Source of the DNA: Verrucomicrobiota bacterium
GTDB lineage: Bacteria; Verrucomicrobiota; Verrucomicrobiia; Opitutales; Opitutaceae
DNA: 24,558 nucleotides
NCBI GenBank assembly: GCA_023391285.1
Contig: JAEWBF010000051.1
Location: 1 to 24,558, forward strand
Reading direction: 5' to 3'
Positions 15,321 to 23,384 of the stretch are shown here, one piece after another (the stretch's first letter is position 1; each line of letters starts with the position of its first letter). Under the pieces are notes generated by a model. The model was not told the origin of the DNA. It saw only the letters and a list, made by a program, of their open reading frames with translations, and made no database searches. The translations under genes and the position numbers were made by a program.

Positions 15321-16205
15321 GTGTTCGCAGATCGATGGTCTAGCCGGCTGCAAGGAGCGTTGAAACGCAGCGTCGCGCACGGCCTCATCCCTTTCGATTG
15401 GGGTGCCGCTCGCTCCTACCGCATGCCCGCGAGGCACCACCCCGACCACACGCCTCGCACCTTCAGTGAAAAAGTTCGCTACAAGCTTCGCCGCGACCGG
15501 CGGGCCATCCTGAAGATCTATGCGGACAAGCTCGCCGTGCGCGACTACGTGCGCGCCACCTGCAGGGACGTCCGTCTGCCCCGCCTTCTCGGCGTCCACT
15601 CAACCGTCGGAAGCGCGCTTTCCTCGATCCCCGCCGAGCCGTGGGTAATGAAGGCCTCTCACGGCTCATCGATGGTTCTTGTGAGCGCCTCTCAACCGCC
15701 TCCCCTCAACGAAATTCGTCGGCGGGCCTCGGAGTGGCTGCGCACCGACTACGGCCTTCATTACTGGGAATGGCAGTATTTCCGGCTGCCGCGGCGCATT
15801 CTCTTCGAAGAATATCTGGGTGACGCGAATGGCGTTCCGGCCGACTTCAAACTCTACGTCATCCACCAACGCGTGCGCTTTATCGAGGTCGACCAGGATC
15901 GTTTCACCGGCCACACCCGCGACTTCTTCTTTCCGGATTGGACTCCGATCACATCCCGCATCGGCCCCGCTCCGACGGCTCGCCGCCGCCCCGCGCGTCC
16001 GCCTCAGCTCGCGCGAATGATCGCCATCGCTGAAGCCTTGTCCTGCGACACCGATTTCCTCCGCGTGGATCTCTACGCCGTGCGCGGCGACATCTATTTC
16101 GGCGAACTCACCCACTCCCCCGCGGCCGGCAATTTCAACTTTGCCGACCGCGCCCTCGACGAAGAACTCGGCCGCGACTGGCAACTGCCGCGTCATTTTC
16201 GCTGA
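15321..16205 (+). CDS. TupA-like ATP-grasp protein
   Basis: The 294-residue protein fits the TupA-type ATP-grasp family, which occurs in cell-surface polysaccharide and teichuronopeptide gene clusters and is thought to form amide bonds to a glycan or peptide. Landmarks are the N-terminal FSEKVRYKL and KIYADKLAVRDYV (about 48-75), the ATP-binding Lys in WVMKASHGSSMV (about 108-119), VPADFKLYVI (about 171-180) and the metal-site region FLRVDLYAVRGDIYFGELT near 248-266. There is no signal peptide or membrane span, so it is cytoplasmic. It starts with GTG at 15321; no better in-frame start keeps the N-terminus. No glycosyltransferases lie next to it, which is unusual, so the acceptor is unknown. 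Confidence 0.82.
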   Translation: MFADRWSSRLQGALKRSVAHGLIPFDWGAARSYRMPARHHPDHTPRTFSEKVRYKLRRDRRAILKIYADKLAVRDYVRATCRDVRLPRLLGVHSTVGSALSSIPAEPWVMKASHGSSMVLVSASQPPPLNEIRRRASEWLRTDYGLHYWEWQYFRLPRRILFEEYLGDANGVPADFKLYVIHQRVRFIEVDQDRFTGHTRDFFFPDWTPITSRIGPAPTARRRPARPPQLARMIAIAEALSCDTDFLRVDLYAVRGDIYFGELTHSPAAGNFNFADRALDEELGRDWQLPRHFR

Positions 16206-16271
16206 CCGCACAGCTCGCGCCAAATCGAGCGGTCGGTTGAATTTCAGCGGCCCCGCTACTCATTGCCTCCC

Positions 16272-17288
16272 ATGAGCACGCAATCGAACTTCCAGCTCGG
16301 CACCCGGCGACTCGGCTCGCAAGGCCTGCAGGTTTCAGCCCTCGGGCTTGGCTGCATGGGAATGAGCGAATTCTACGCCCCGGGCAGCCTGAACGAGGAC
16401 GAATCTATTCGCGTCATTCATCGCTACCTCGATCTCGGCGGAAACTTTCTCGATACCGCCGATATGTATGGCTCCGGCCGCAACGAAGAACTCGTCGGCC
16501 GTGCCATCGCCGGACGCCGCGATCGCGTCGTGCTTGCAACCAAGTTTGGCAACGTGCGCGGTCCCAACGGCGAGTTTCTCGGAGTTCGCGGCGACCCGGA
16601 CTACGTTCGCTCCTGCTGCGAAGCCAGCCTGCGTCGCCTAAAAGTGGATACGATCGACCTTTACTATCAGCACCGCGTCGATCCCAAGATCCCGATCGAA
16701 GACACCGTCGGTGCAATGTCCGAGCTCGTTCGCGCCGGCAAGGTCCGCCATCTCGGCCTTTCGGAGGCTGCTCCCGCCACCATCCGACGCGCCGCCGCCG
16801 TCCATCCCATCGCGGCGCTCCAGACTGAATACTCTCTGTGGAGTCGCGACGTGGAGACCGACGTGCTCCCCACGATTCGCGAACTCGGCATCGGTTTCGT
16901 CGCCTATAGCCCGCTCGGCCGGGGATTTTTAACCGGCCAGTTCAAACGTTTCGAGGATCTGCCCGCCGACGACTACCGACGCCACTCTCCGCGTTTCCAA
17001 GGCGATAACTTCAACAAGAACCTCGCTCTCGTCGGCAAAATCGAAGCGATCGCGGCGCGCAAGGGCTGCACCCCTGGCCAGCTTGCCCTGGCTTGGGTGC
17101 TCGCCCGAGGAACCGATATCGTGCCGATCCCCGGCACCAAACGACTTCGATACCTCGAAGAGAACCTCACCGCTACTAACGTCGTTCTCACCGCCGCCGA
17201 GACCGACGAAATCGAAGCCATCCTCCCGTCCGGCGCCGCCGCGGGCGAACGTTATCACCCCCAAGGCATGGCGTCCGTCCATCGCTGA
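16272..17288 (+). CDS. Aldo/keto reductase (AKR13-like)
   Basis: This 338-residue NADPH-dependent oxidoreductase reduces aldehydes or ketones; the substrate is unknown. The catalytic tetrad is visible: Asp61 and Tyr66 in NFLDTADMYGSGRNEE, Lys91 in VVLATKFG and His134 in LYYQHRVDP. The NADP-binding end is recognisable as VPIPGTKRLRYLEENL. Length and order match cytosolic AKR enzymes with the GLGCMGMSEFY opening. An in-frame TTG at 16263 would add three residues, but the ATG at 16272 matches the usual N-terminus. The gene stands alone, followed by a strong inverted repeat. Confidence 0.92.
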   Translation: MSTQSNFQLGTRRLGSQGLQVSALGLGCMGMSEFYAPGSLNEDESIRVIHRYLDLGGNFLDTADMYGSGRNEELVGRAIAGRRDRVVLATKFGNVRGPNGEFLGVRGDPDYVRSCCEASLRRLKVDTIDLYYQHRVDPKIPIEDTVGAMSELVRAGKVRHLGLSEAAPATIRRAAAVHPIAALQTEYSLWSRDVETDVLPTIRELGIGFVAYSPLGRGFLTGQFKRFEDLPADDYRRHSPRFQGDNFNKNLALVGKIEAIAARKGCTPGQLALAWVLARGTDIVPIPGTKRLRYLEENLTATNVVLTAAETDEIEAILPSGAAAGERYHPQGMASVHR

Positions 17289-17305
17289 TTTACGCGCCGA
17301 TTGGC

Positions 17306-17334
17306 CAAGCGATGGGGCTGATGCCCATCGCTTG
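17306..17334 (+). terminator. Candidate terminator hairpin after the aldo/keto reductase
   Basis: CAAGCGATGGG at 17306-17316 pairs perfectly with CCCATCGCTTG at 17324-17334 around a seven-base loop, 17 bases after the stop codon. The only T-run is AAATTTTT, 14 or more bases further on. It may be an imperfect intrinsic terminator or simply an inverted repeat. Confidence 0.5.
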
Positions 17335-17706
17335 CGCAACGATCCCAAATTTTTCGCCTGGCGCTAGCTATTGCGCTCCAGGCGTATCCAGATTCCGGCT
17401 ACCATTCCCGGCACTTTAACGGGAACCATGTGGAACCTTGCCTCCGGGAGTCATGTAGAACCGGGCTTCCCGCTGCTGGTGCCGGGTTTTTTCGGGTGTC
17501 CGTTCCTGGGGAAAATTATGCGAGCAATAATCTCTAGAAACACCGCTCCTAACCTCTCGCTCGTCGGGTTTTCATCCGGGCCGTCCACCGGATTACTTAC
17601 CGGATTTTAACCCGGTAAAAGCTTCACACCGACGACGAGCCTGTTCTCATCCGCCCCGATAGATCCGGCACAGCAGCATAAAATAAAATGATCAACCAAC
17701 CCGAGA
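17335..17706. other. Gene-free region with repeats before the first propeller-like gene
   Basis: A 79-codon frame (17371-17610) crosses this stretch but shows no domain and I do not accept it. Structure seen: GCCTGG/CCAGGC at 17356-17361 and 17378-17383; a near-identical 11-base direct repeat CATGTGGAACC/CATGTAGAACC at 17427-17437 and 17452-17462; a short CCCG/CGGG stem with TTTTTT ending at 17492; and TTACCGG/CCGGTAA at 17597-17603 and 17612-17618. An A/T-rich leader (CATAAAATAAAATGATCA) precedes the next gene. The repeats may be mobile-element remains. The promoter of the next gene should lie in the last 100 bases. Confidence 0.4.
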
Positions 17707-19536
17707 ATGTTAAAATCACGCCCTGTCAGTGTTAGTGCCGGCTTCTTCTTTTTCTTCGTCGTCCTTCTAAGTTCCTCCTCCGCTCAATCCCTCTACAAGT
17801 CCGATGGTTCGCTCGACGCCGCCGTATATAATCGGCTGGCACAAACCTACGACAAAGCGACCATGGAGCTGCGCCTCGGGCCGAGCTTCCAGGATCTGAG
17901 CCCCACAGCCAAAGACGATCGTCCCACGCTCTACCGGCCGGCATCGCACAAGCGGTCTGACGGCTATATCCGCACCAATCCCTACGAGCTCGGCAGTTCG
18001 CCCAAAACCGACAGCGACTACTGGAGTGAAAGTGGCCAGGTGGCCTACGTGCCCACGGACGCTAACGATCCCGGCCTCGATCGGACTCAGGTCTACGCGT
18101 ATTACGACCGCGTCTTCGCGATCAGTCCTCGTCTCGATTGGGCCAGCGGCAAACCCCACCCTGATCTGCAGACCCGCGAGCCCTATTACGCGACCCTCTT
18201 CGGCGCTCTGCCGAAGCACCCGATCGCGATGGCGCGCAACTATGGCATGCAATGCAACGAAGCGATCGTCCTCTATCGCGGCGGCTACATGGCGGTCGCC
18301 GGCACCCAGACGAGCCGCACCTCCTCCGAACGCCCCTACCCCGGATTCGTTTTCCCGAAGAACAAAGTGCCCACGGGGATCGCCCTCACCACCGCGAATG
18401 AATTCGGCCTCGTGACCGTTTGGGACACGACTACGAAGAAGGGCCAGCTCGCCGTCTTCGCCCTCGAGGGCAAGTATCTAAAATTCCATACCTGGCCTTA
18501 TATGGGAATGCCGAACCAAGGCAGCTGGTCGGCCTTCAAGCTTCTCGGCTATATCGATCTCCCGATGGCGACGCCGACGTCGGTCTCTGCCGCGAGCAAC
18601 GGTTGGTGGAGCGGACCTTCGCAGACCGGCGGAAAAGTTTTGAGCCAAATCGATCTGACAAAAGATTCCGACCGCAAGAATGTTTATAACGGATCCTGGG
18701 CCGGCGTAGTCGCGCGTGGAGGCTATGCCATCGTCGCGTCGAAACACGATAACAAGGTTGCCCTCGTCGATCTCGCGCCGCTGTTCACCTATATGCGCGA
18801 GAGCTATCTCAGCTCCGCCGCTAGCTACAAAGCCACGCTTGCGGCCCGCGGCACCGGCGACAGCAACTTCCCGCAGGCTTTCTCCGTGAAGCCCTCCATC
18901 GCCCCCAAAGTCGTCTGGCAAAGCACGGTTTCCAAGCCGACCACCGTCCTCGCTGGCATTCGGATGGACCGCTGGACGAAGGATTATTTCAAAGCCTACG
19001 TCGCCTCGGAAAACGGCACGATCTCGATCATCGACACGTCGCCGCTGATGAAGCGCAACTCGTGGGAGCGCCTCGGCTCATTGCGGATCGCCGGCACGTT
19101 CAACGTGGGCCGCAATCCGGTGAGCATGGCGTTCACTCGCCGCGGCGACAGCAACCTGCCCTTGCTACCGAAGAAGTCCGATGGCGCGCAAATCTCGCCC
19201 GATCCATTGAACAACATCTTCTATATTGCAGTGCGGGGTGATCGGAAAGTGGTCGCAGCCGTGACCTTCGAGGGTCAGGGCGCCGTATATAGAACCATCA
19301 AAGACAAACGAATGGGCGACCCGGTGGCGGTGAGCACTGCGATTCGCGGCCCCATGGTTTCCGTCGCCGACTTCCGCGGCCAGAAAATGGTGAGCTTCCG
19401 CGTCGGGGCCATCAACGATGCTCGCAACAAGAAGGTTTATGGTTGCGGCGCCGACGGCAAAGCACCTTTCGAATTCGCCGGTGAAGTTCCTCTCGCCGGG
19501 TATCCTTTCCTGCTCAATTCAACCAACGTAAACTGA
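17707..19536 (+). CDS. Secreted beta-propeller-like protein, short paralog
   Basis: The 609-residue protein has a signal peptide (residues 1-26; KSR start, then a Phe-rich core GFFFFFVVLL, cleavage near SSA|QS). Its 581-residue core (29-609) aligns without gaps to residues 307-887 of the next protein, with roughly four of five residues identical by eye. No catalytic motif is recognised. The core contains recurring strand units typical of YVTN-like propellers, such as GYAIVASKHDNKVALVDL, KAYVASENGTISIIDT, FYIAVRGDRKVVAAVTF and DFRGQKMVSFRVG, each a strand-turn-strand with Val/Ile/Asp. I infer a secreted multi-bladed propeller. A first section (about 45-190; DLQTREPYYA, ARNYGMQCNEAI) is not propeller-like and is unusually conserved. 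There is no C-terminal anchor, and a strong terminator follows. Confidence 0.8.
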   Translation: MLKSRPVSVSAGFFFFFVVLLSSSSAQSLYKSDGSLDAAVYNRLAQTYDKATMELRLGPSFQDLSPTAKDDRPTLYRPASHKRSDGYIRTNPYELGSSPKTDSDYWSESGQVAYVPTDANDPGLDRTQVYAYYDRVFAISPRLDWASGKPHPDLQTREPYYATLFGALPKHPIAMARNYGMQCNEAIVLYRGGYMAVAGTQTSRTSSERPYPGFVFPKNKVPTGIALTTANEFGLVTVWDTTTKKGQLAVFALEGKYLKFHTWPYMGMPNQGSWSAFKLLGYIDLPMATPTSVSAASNGWWSGPSQTGGKVLSQIDLTKDSDRKNVYNGSWAGVVARGGYAIVASKHDNKVALVDLAPLFTYMRESYLSSAASYKATLAARGTGDSNFPQAFSVKPSIAPKVVWQSTVSKPTTVLAGIRMDRWTKDYFKAYVASENGTISIIDTSPLMKRNSWERLGSLRIAGTFNVGRNPVSMAFTRRGDSNLPLLPKKSDGAQISPDPLNNIFYIAVRGDRKVVAAVTFEGQGAVYRTIKDKRMGDPVAVSTAIRGPMVSVADFRGQKMVSFRVGAINDARNKKVYGCGADGKAPFEFAGEVPLAGYPFLLNSTNVN

Positions 19537-19597
19537 TCGCAGGTCCAAACATCAAGCGATAGAGAGCATGCAGCGTGTAGTGTCGCACGTCGCAACG

Positions 19598-19630
19598 AAA
19601 CCGGCGGCCGATTTGGCCGCCGGTTTTTTT
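19598..19630 (+). terminator. Intrinsic terminator after the short propeller-like gene
   Basis: AAACCGGCGGCC at 19598-19609 pairs perfectly with GGCCGCCGGTTT at 19615-19626 around a five-base loop, followed directly by T residues to 19630. It lies 61 bases past the stop codon and separates transcription of the two paralogs. Confidence 0.9.
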
Positions 19631-19728
19631 ACGCCTCCTCGGGCAATGCCTGACACCAGCAACTTCGCCGGGTCCTCTAGGATAGGTAAGTAGCGAAGTT
19701 CGGCATCGGGAAATCTACTAAGGAATCT

Positions 19729-19833
19729 TACGTGGTGTTTACCACGTAGAGGCTTCCCATCCCTGCGGCAGCTGCTCTCATCGCCCCGTCCCGACGCAGA
19801 CCGTCGGGAGACAATATAGAAAATAATACGATC
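19729..19833 (+). promoter_or_regulatory. Hairpin-rich leader of the long propeller-like gene
   Basis: TACGTGGT/ACCACGTA at 19729-19736 and 19741-19748 forms a perfect 8-bp stem with a GTTT loop. TCCCGACG/CGTCGGGA at 19789-19796 and 19802-19809 forms a second with a CAGAC loop. The second is followed by an A/T-rich stretch (ATATAGAAAATAATACGATC) that runs into the ATG. The short paralog has a similar A/T-rich stretch before its start but not these hairpins. The first stem could be a regulator operator and the second an mRNA leader structure; which applies is not decided by sequence. The bases from 19631 to 19728 show nothing I can name. Confidence 0.45.
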
Positions 19834-22497
19834 ATGCCTACGGCACTTATCAAAAATGTAACCCTCGCCGGCGTGTTGGTCCTATGCGGATTTCTCCCTC
19901 AGAGTTTCGCACAAACCGCGCCGTTGCCCGCCGTTACCCGGCTGGTCCTCATCAATGCCTCGACGCAGAAAGACATCCGCGCCCTGGGCACCACTAATGA
20001 TATATCACTTCTAGAAGACGGATCCGCCCTCAATATTCGTGCGGAAGGTAACAGCTCGGTCCGTAGTATCGCCTTCTATTATGATGGCGCCCACGTTCGC
20101 ACGGAAAACGAGGCTCCTCTGGCTTTCTGGGCCGACGATTCCGGCAAGTATAGAAAATGGACTCCGACGGCGGGAACGCACAAACTGCGTGCCGTTCCCT
20201 ATTCTTCCACGGATCGAAAAGGAACGCAGGGGGCCGCCTTCGAGGTCACGTTGAATGTGTCTGTCGCCGCCGCCGCCCCGCTTCCTCCGCCGGCGCCGAC
20301 GACGCTCGCCGTCACCAAGCTCACGCTCGTCAACGCATCCACGCAGCGCGATATTCGCACCCTCACGCCTGGCGACGTGATCGACCTGGCCGCCGATGGA
20401 ACTTCCCTCAACATCCGCGCCGACGTCGGCGGGAAACCCGGCAGCATTGCGTTCACGCTCAACGGCAAAACGATCACGGAGAATATCGCCCCCTACGCGA
20501 TTGGCGGCGACGACTCGGGCAAGTATCGCAAGTGGTCGCCCCCGCTCGGCTCGCACACGCTCCGCGCCACGCCTTACTCGTCTACCGACCGTAAAGGCAC
20601 CGTGGGCACTCCGTTGGAAGTCGCCATCACGGTGGTGCAGAATGGCGGCGGCACGCCCCCTCCGGCTCCTAAACCCGTTGAGCCGACTGAGCCGGTTGAA
20701 GACAACAAGCCCGCGCCGGCGCCAGATCCTTCCGATTCACTCGCATCGAAACTCTACGACGCCGCGGGAAACCTGAACGAAGCTCTCTATCACAAGATCG
20801 CGACCGGCGTCGACAAAGCGACCATGGAGCTGCGCCTTGGGCCGAGCTTTCTCGATTTGAGCCCCGGCGCCAGTGACGACCGTCCGACTCTCTATCGTCC
20901 TCCGTCTTACCCGAGAACGAGCGGCTACATCCGCACCAACCCGTATGAACTCGGCGGCCCGCCGAAGACCGACGGCGACTATTGGAGCGAAAGCGGACAG
21001 GTTGGCTACATCCCCACGGATCCCAGCGATCCCGGCCTCGATCGCATCCAGGTTTACGCCTACTATGATCGCGTATTCGCCATCAGCCCGCGCCTCGACT
21101 GGGCGAGCGGCAAGCCGCACCCCGACCTGCAGACGCGCGAGCCGTATTACGCCAGTTTCTTCGGTTCGCTTCCGAAATATCCGATCGCGATGGCGCGCAA
21201 CTACGGCATGCAGTGTAACGAAGCCATCGTCCTCTATCAGGGCGGTAAGCTCGCCGTGGCCGGCACGCAGACCAGCCGCAACGGCAGCGAACGTCCGTAT
21301 CCGGCATTCCAGTTTCCCGCCCACAAGGTTCCGACGGGCGTCGCCATGACCACGGCGAACGAGTTCGCGCTCGTCACCATCTGGGACACGGCCACCAAAA
21401 AGGGCCAGCTCGCCGTCTTCGCCCTCGAGGGCAAATACCTGCCCTTCCACACCTGGCCTTACATGGGCATGCCGAACCAAGGCAGCTGGTCGGCGATCAA
21501 GCTCCTCGGCTACGTTGATCTGCCGATGACGATGCCGTCGTCCGTCGCGGCCGCGAGCAATGGCTGGTGGAGCGGTCCGTCGCAAACGGGCAACCTCGTC
21601 CTCAGCCAAATCAACCTCGCCACGGATAAACATCGCAAAAACGTTTATGATGGCGGCTGGTCCGGCGTCGTCGCGCGGGGTGGCTACGCGATCGTCGCGT
21701 CGAAGTTCGACAACAAGGTCGCCCTCGTCGACCTGGAGCCCTTGTTCAGCTACGTCCGCGAGAGCTATCTCAGCTCAGCCTCGAGCTTCAAGAGCACCAT
21801 GGCTGCTCGCGGCACCGGTGACTCAAACTTCCCGCAGGCATTCTCGGTGAAGCCCAGCATCACTCCGAAGGTTGTCTGGCAGGCGGATATCTCCAGCCCC
21901 AACGCCGTCCTCGCGGGCTTCAAGATGGATCGTTGGACCAAGGACTACTACAAGGCCTACGTCGCATCGGAAGACGGCACGATCAGCATCATCGACACAA
22001 CGCCGCTCATCCACCGGGCGTCGTGGGAGCGGAAGGGATCGTTGCGCATCGCCGGCACGTTCAACGTTGGACGCAACCCGGTGAGCATGTGCTTCACGCG
22101 CCGCAGCGACAGCAACCTGCCGCTCATCCCGCGGAAAGCGGACGGCACGCAATACGAGCCGGATCCGTTCAACAACCTCATCTACATTGCCGTTCGCGGT
22201 GATCGGAAAGTCGTCGCGGCTGTCACCTTCGAAGGTAAAGGCGCCGTGTATCGGACAATCAAGGACAAGCGCATGGACGACCCGGTTGCTGTCAGCACCG
22301 CGATCCGCGGCCCGATCCTTTCGGTCACCGATTTCCGCGGCAAAAAGATGATCAGCTTCCGCGTCGGCAAGATCAACGATGCCCGCAACAAGAAGACCTA
22401 CGGCGCCGGCGCCGACGGCAACCAACCGTTCGAATTCGCCGGTGAAGTGCCGTTCAACGGTTATCCCTTCCTGATCAACACCACCAACGTCAACTGA
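19834..22497 (+). CDS. Secreted protein: two Ig-like domains plus beta-propeller-like core, long paralog
   Basis: This 887-residue protein has a signal peptide (1-26, cleavage PQSFA|QT). Two tandem Ig-like domains follow (about 33-142 and 158-268), then a Pro/Glu-rich linker (about 270-300) and the 581-residue core (307-887) shared with the preceding gene. The Ig-like domains have the pattern LxNASTQxDIR, LNIRA, ENxAP, DDSGKYRKW and PYSSTDRKGT. Domains of this pattern are frequent in large secreted proteins of Planctomycetota and Verrucomicrobiota, where binding or spacing roles are presumed. The core carries the same propeller-like strands (IVASKFDNKVALVDL; AYVASEDGTISIIDT). No catalytic residues or surface anchor are recognised. 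A binding or surface-associated function is inference. It has its own leader and terminator. Confidence 0.82.
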   Translation: MPTALIKNVTLAGVLVLCGFLPQSFAQTAPLPAVTRLVLINASTQKDIRALGTTNDISLLEDGSALNIRAEGNSSVRSIAFYYDGAHVRTENEAPLAFWADDSGKYRKWTPTAGTHKLRAVPYSSTDRKGTQGAAFEVTLNVSVAAAAPLPPPAPTTLAVTKLTLVNASTQRDIRTLTPGDVIDLAADGTSLNIRADVGGKPGSIAFTLNGKTITENIAPYAIGGDDSGKYRKWSPPLGSHTLRATPYSSTDRKGTVGTPLEVAITVVQNGGGTPPPAPKPVEPTEPVEDNKPAPAPDPSDSLASKLYDAAGNLNEALYHKIATGVDKATMELRLGPSFLDLSPGASDDRPTLYRPPSYPRTSGYIRTNPYELGGPPKTDGDYWSESGQVGYIPTDPSDPGLDRIQVYAYYDRVFAISPRLDWASGKPHPDLQTREPYYASFFGSLPKYPIAMARNYGMQCNEAIVLYQGGKLAVAGTQTSRNGSERPYPAFQFPAHKVPTGVAMTTANEFALVTIWDTATKKGQLAVFALEGKYLPFHTWPYMGMPNQGSWSAIKLLGYVDLPMTMPSSVAAASNGWWSGPSQTGNLVLSQINLATDKHRKNVYDGGWSGVVARGGYAIVASKFDNKVALVDLEPLFSYVRESYLSSASSFKSTMAARGTGDSNFPQAFSVKPSITPKVVWQADISSPNAVLAGFKMDRWTKDYYKAYVASEDGTISIIDTTPLIHRASWERKGSLRIAGTFNVGRNPVSMCFTRRSDSNLPLIPRKADGTQYEPDPFNNLIYIAVRGDRKVVAAVTFEGKGAVYRTIKDKRMDDPVAVSTAIRGPILSVTDFRGKKMISFRVGKINDARNKKTYGAGADGNQPFEFAGEVPFNGYPFLINTTNVN
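19930..20637 (+). repeat. Tandem duplication encoding two Ig-like domains
   Basis: Codons 33-142 and 158-268 of the long propeller-like gene encode two copies of one domain. Shared blocks include NASTQ, DIR, LNIRA, DDSGKYRKW and PYSSTDRKGT in the same order. At the DNA level the copies differ at many third positions, so the duplication is not recent. The gap between them encodes a Pro/Ala linker. Confidence 0.85.
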
Positions 22498-22555
22498 TCG
22501 CAGGTTCCAGCTTACGAAAAGCGACCAACAGGTGAGTTGATCATCTGACCCAACG

Positions 22556-22586
22556 CCGGCGGCCCGCAAGGGTCGCCGGTTTTTTT
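22556..22586 (+). terminator. Intrinsic terminator after the long propeller-like gene
   Basis: CCGGCGGCCC at 22556-22565 pairs with GGGTCGCCGG at 22570-22579 (one G-T wobble) around a GCAA loop, followed by seven T to 22586. There is no matching T-run for the minus strand, so it serves only the plus-strand gene. Confidence 0.88.
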
Positions 22587-22619
22587 GCGCGTGCTCCAGG
22601 ACCGACGCGGGGCCTGCAA

Positions 22620-23384
22620 TCAACGAGCGACGCCGTCGGCCAGCGCAGCCACAAAATGAATCCCCCCATTCGCCACAATCTTCTCTGCGCCGGGCGCGAT
22701 CACCGTGCGGGCAGAAGCATAGCTGAAGTAATCGGTCGCAGCCGTTCCCAAGCCAGCAGCGGCACGAGCTTCTTCTGCGACCTTCGGCGACAAACTCGCG
22801 GTAGAGAGATAAACGCTATTATGGGACACGGTCGGAGTTCCGGCTGTGACCATCAATCCCGGCTGGTTGCGGCGCCCCCAGTTGTCCACGCAACCAACCA
22901 CCATCGCATACGACAAAACATCGAAATCGTTCCAGTAAGCGACCTCCTCGTCGTAAACGGCCCGGCGAACCACACGTTGATATGCGCGATCAAGGACTGC
23001 GCGATACTCGTCCGGACGCTGCCGAAGCTTGGCAACGTTTGCTTTCACCTGCTCCACATAGATAAGCACGCGCTGCTCCTGCGCTAGTTCGGCGCTCTCC
23101 GGTGCGTGCCCAAAAGCATCCGCAAACGCCTTTGTCACCACCGCGCGGCGTGCGGCTGGATCTTGCTGCAACAACCTCCGATGCTTCTCCACCAGATCGC
23201 CCACTGTCGCCGCGCCAGCTTCGCCGCTCCACTCCGCGAGCTCCGTGGAGTTGGGAAGGCGACCTTGACCGAGCAAAAACGACGCCTCCACTCGTTGAAC
23301 CACCGCTGGTTCCGCTCCGACCAGAGAACATAGGGACGATTGAACAATGAGCAGGAAACCGAAACAAACGAAACGGGAGATCAT
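22620..23384 (-). CDS. Secreted protein with three DUF4214-like repeats
   Basis: The 254-residue product has a signal peptide (1-24, cleavage near LVGA|EP). Three similar helical units follow at 32-52, 82-102 and 131-151, evenly spaced by about 50 residues. Each has an aromatic/Ala pair near the start and an acidic-x-x-Ala end: ASFLLGQGRLPNSTELAEW, KAFADAFGHAPESAELA and RAYQRVVRRAVYDEEVAYW. This is like DUF4214 units, which occur in secreted and surface-layer-associated proteins, though the match is loose. Residues 152-254 lack the repeat and end in a glycine/alanine-rich tail. It converges on the long propeller-like gene with the terminator between. Function unknown; a role with the propeller-like proteins is only inferred from position. 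Confidence 0.75.
   Translation of the reverse strand: MISRFVCFGFLLIVQSSLCSLVGAEPAVVQRVEASFLLGQGRLPNSTELAEWSGEAGAATVGDLVEKHRRLLQQDPAARRAVVTKAFADAFGHAPESAELAQEQRVLIYVEQVKANVAKLRQRPDEYRAVLDRAYQRVVRRAVYDEEVAYWNDFDVLSYAMVVGCVDNWGRRNQPGLMVTAGTPTVSHNSVYLSTASLSPKVAEEARAAAGLGTAATDYFSYASARTVIAPGAEKIVANGGIHFVAALADGVAR

Noticed and set aside
17482..17492. CGGG followed by TTTTTT as an intrinsic terminator
   Set aside because: The only stem is 4 bp with a ten-base loop, too weak to call.
17371..17610. 79-codon frame before the first propeller-like gene
   Set aside because: It runs through direct and inverted repeats, has no domain and does not show the codon bias of neighbours.
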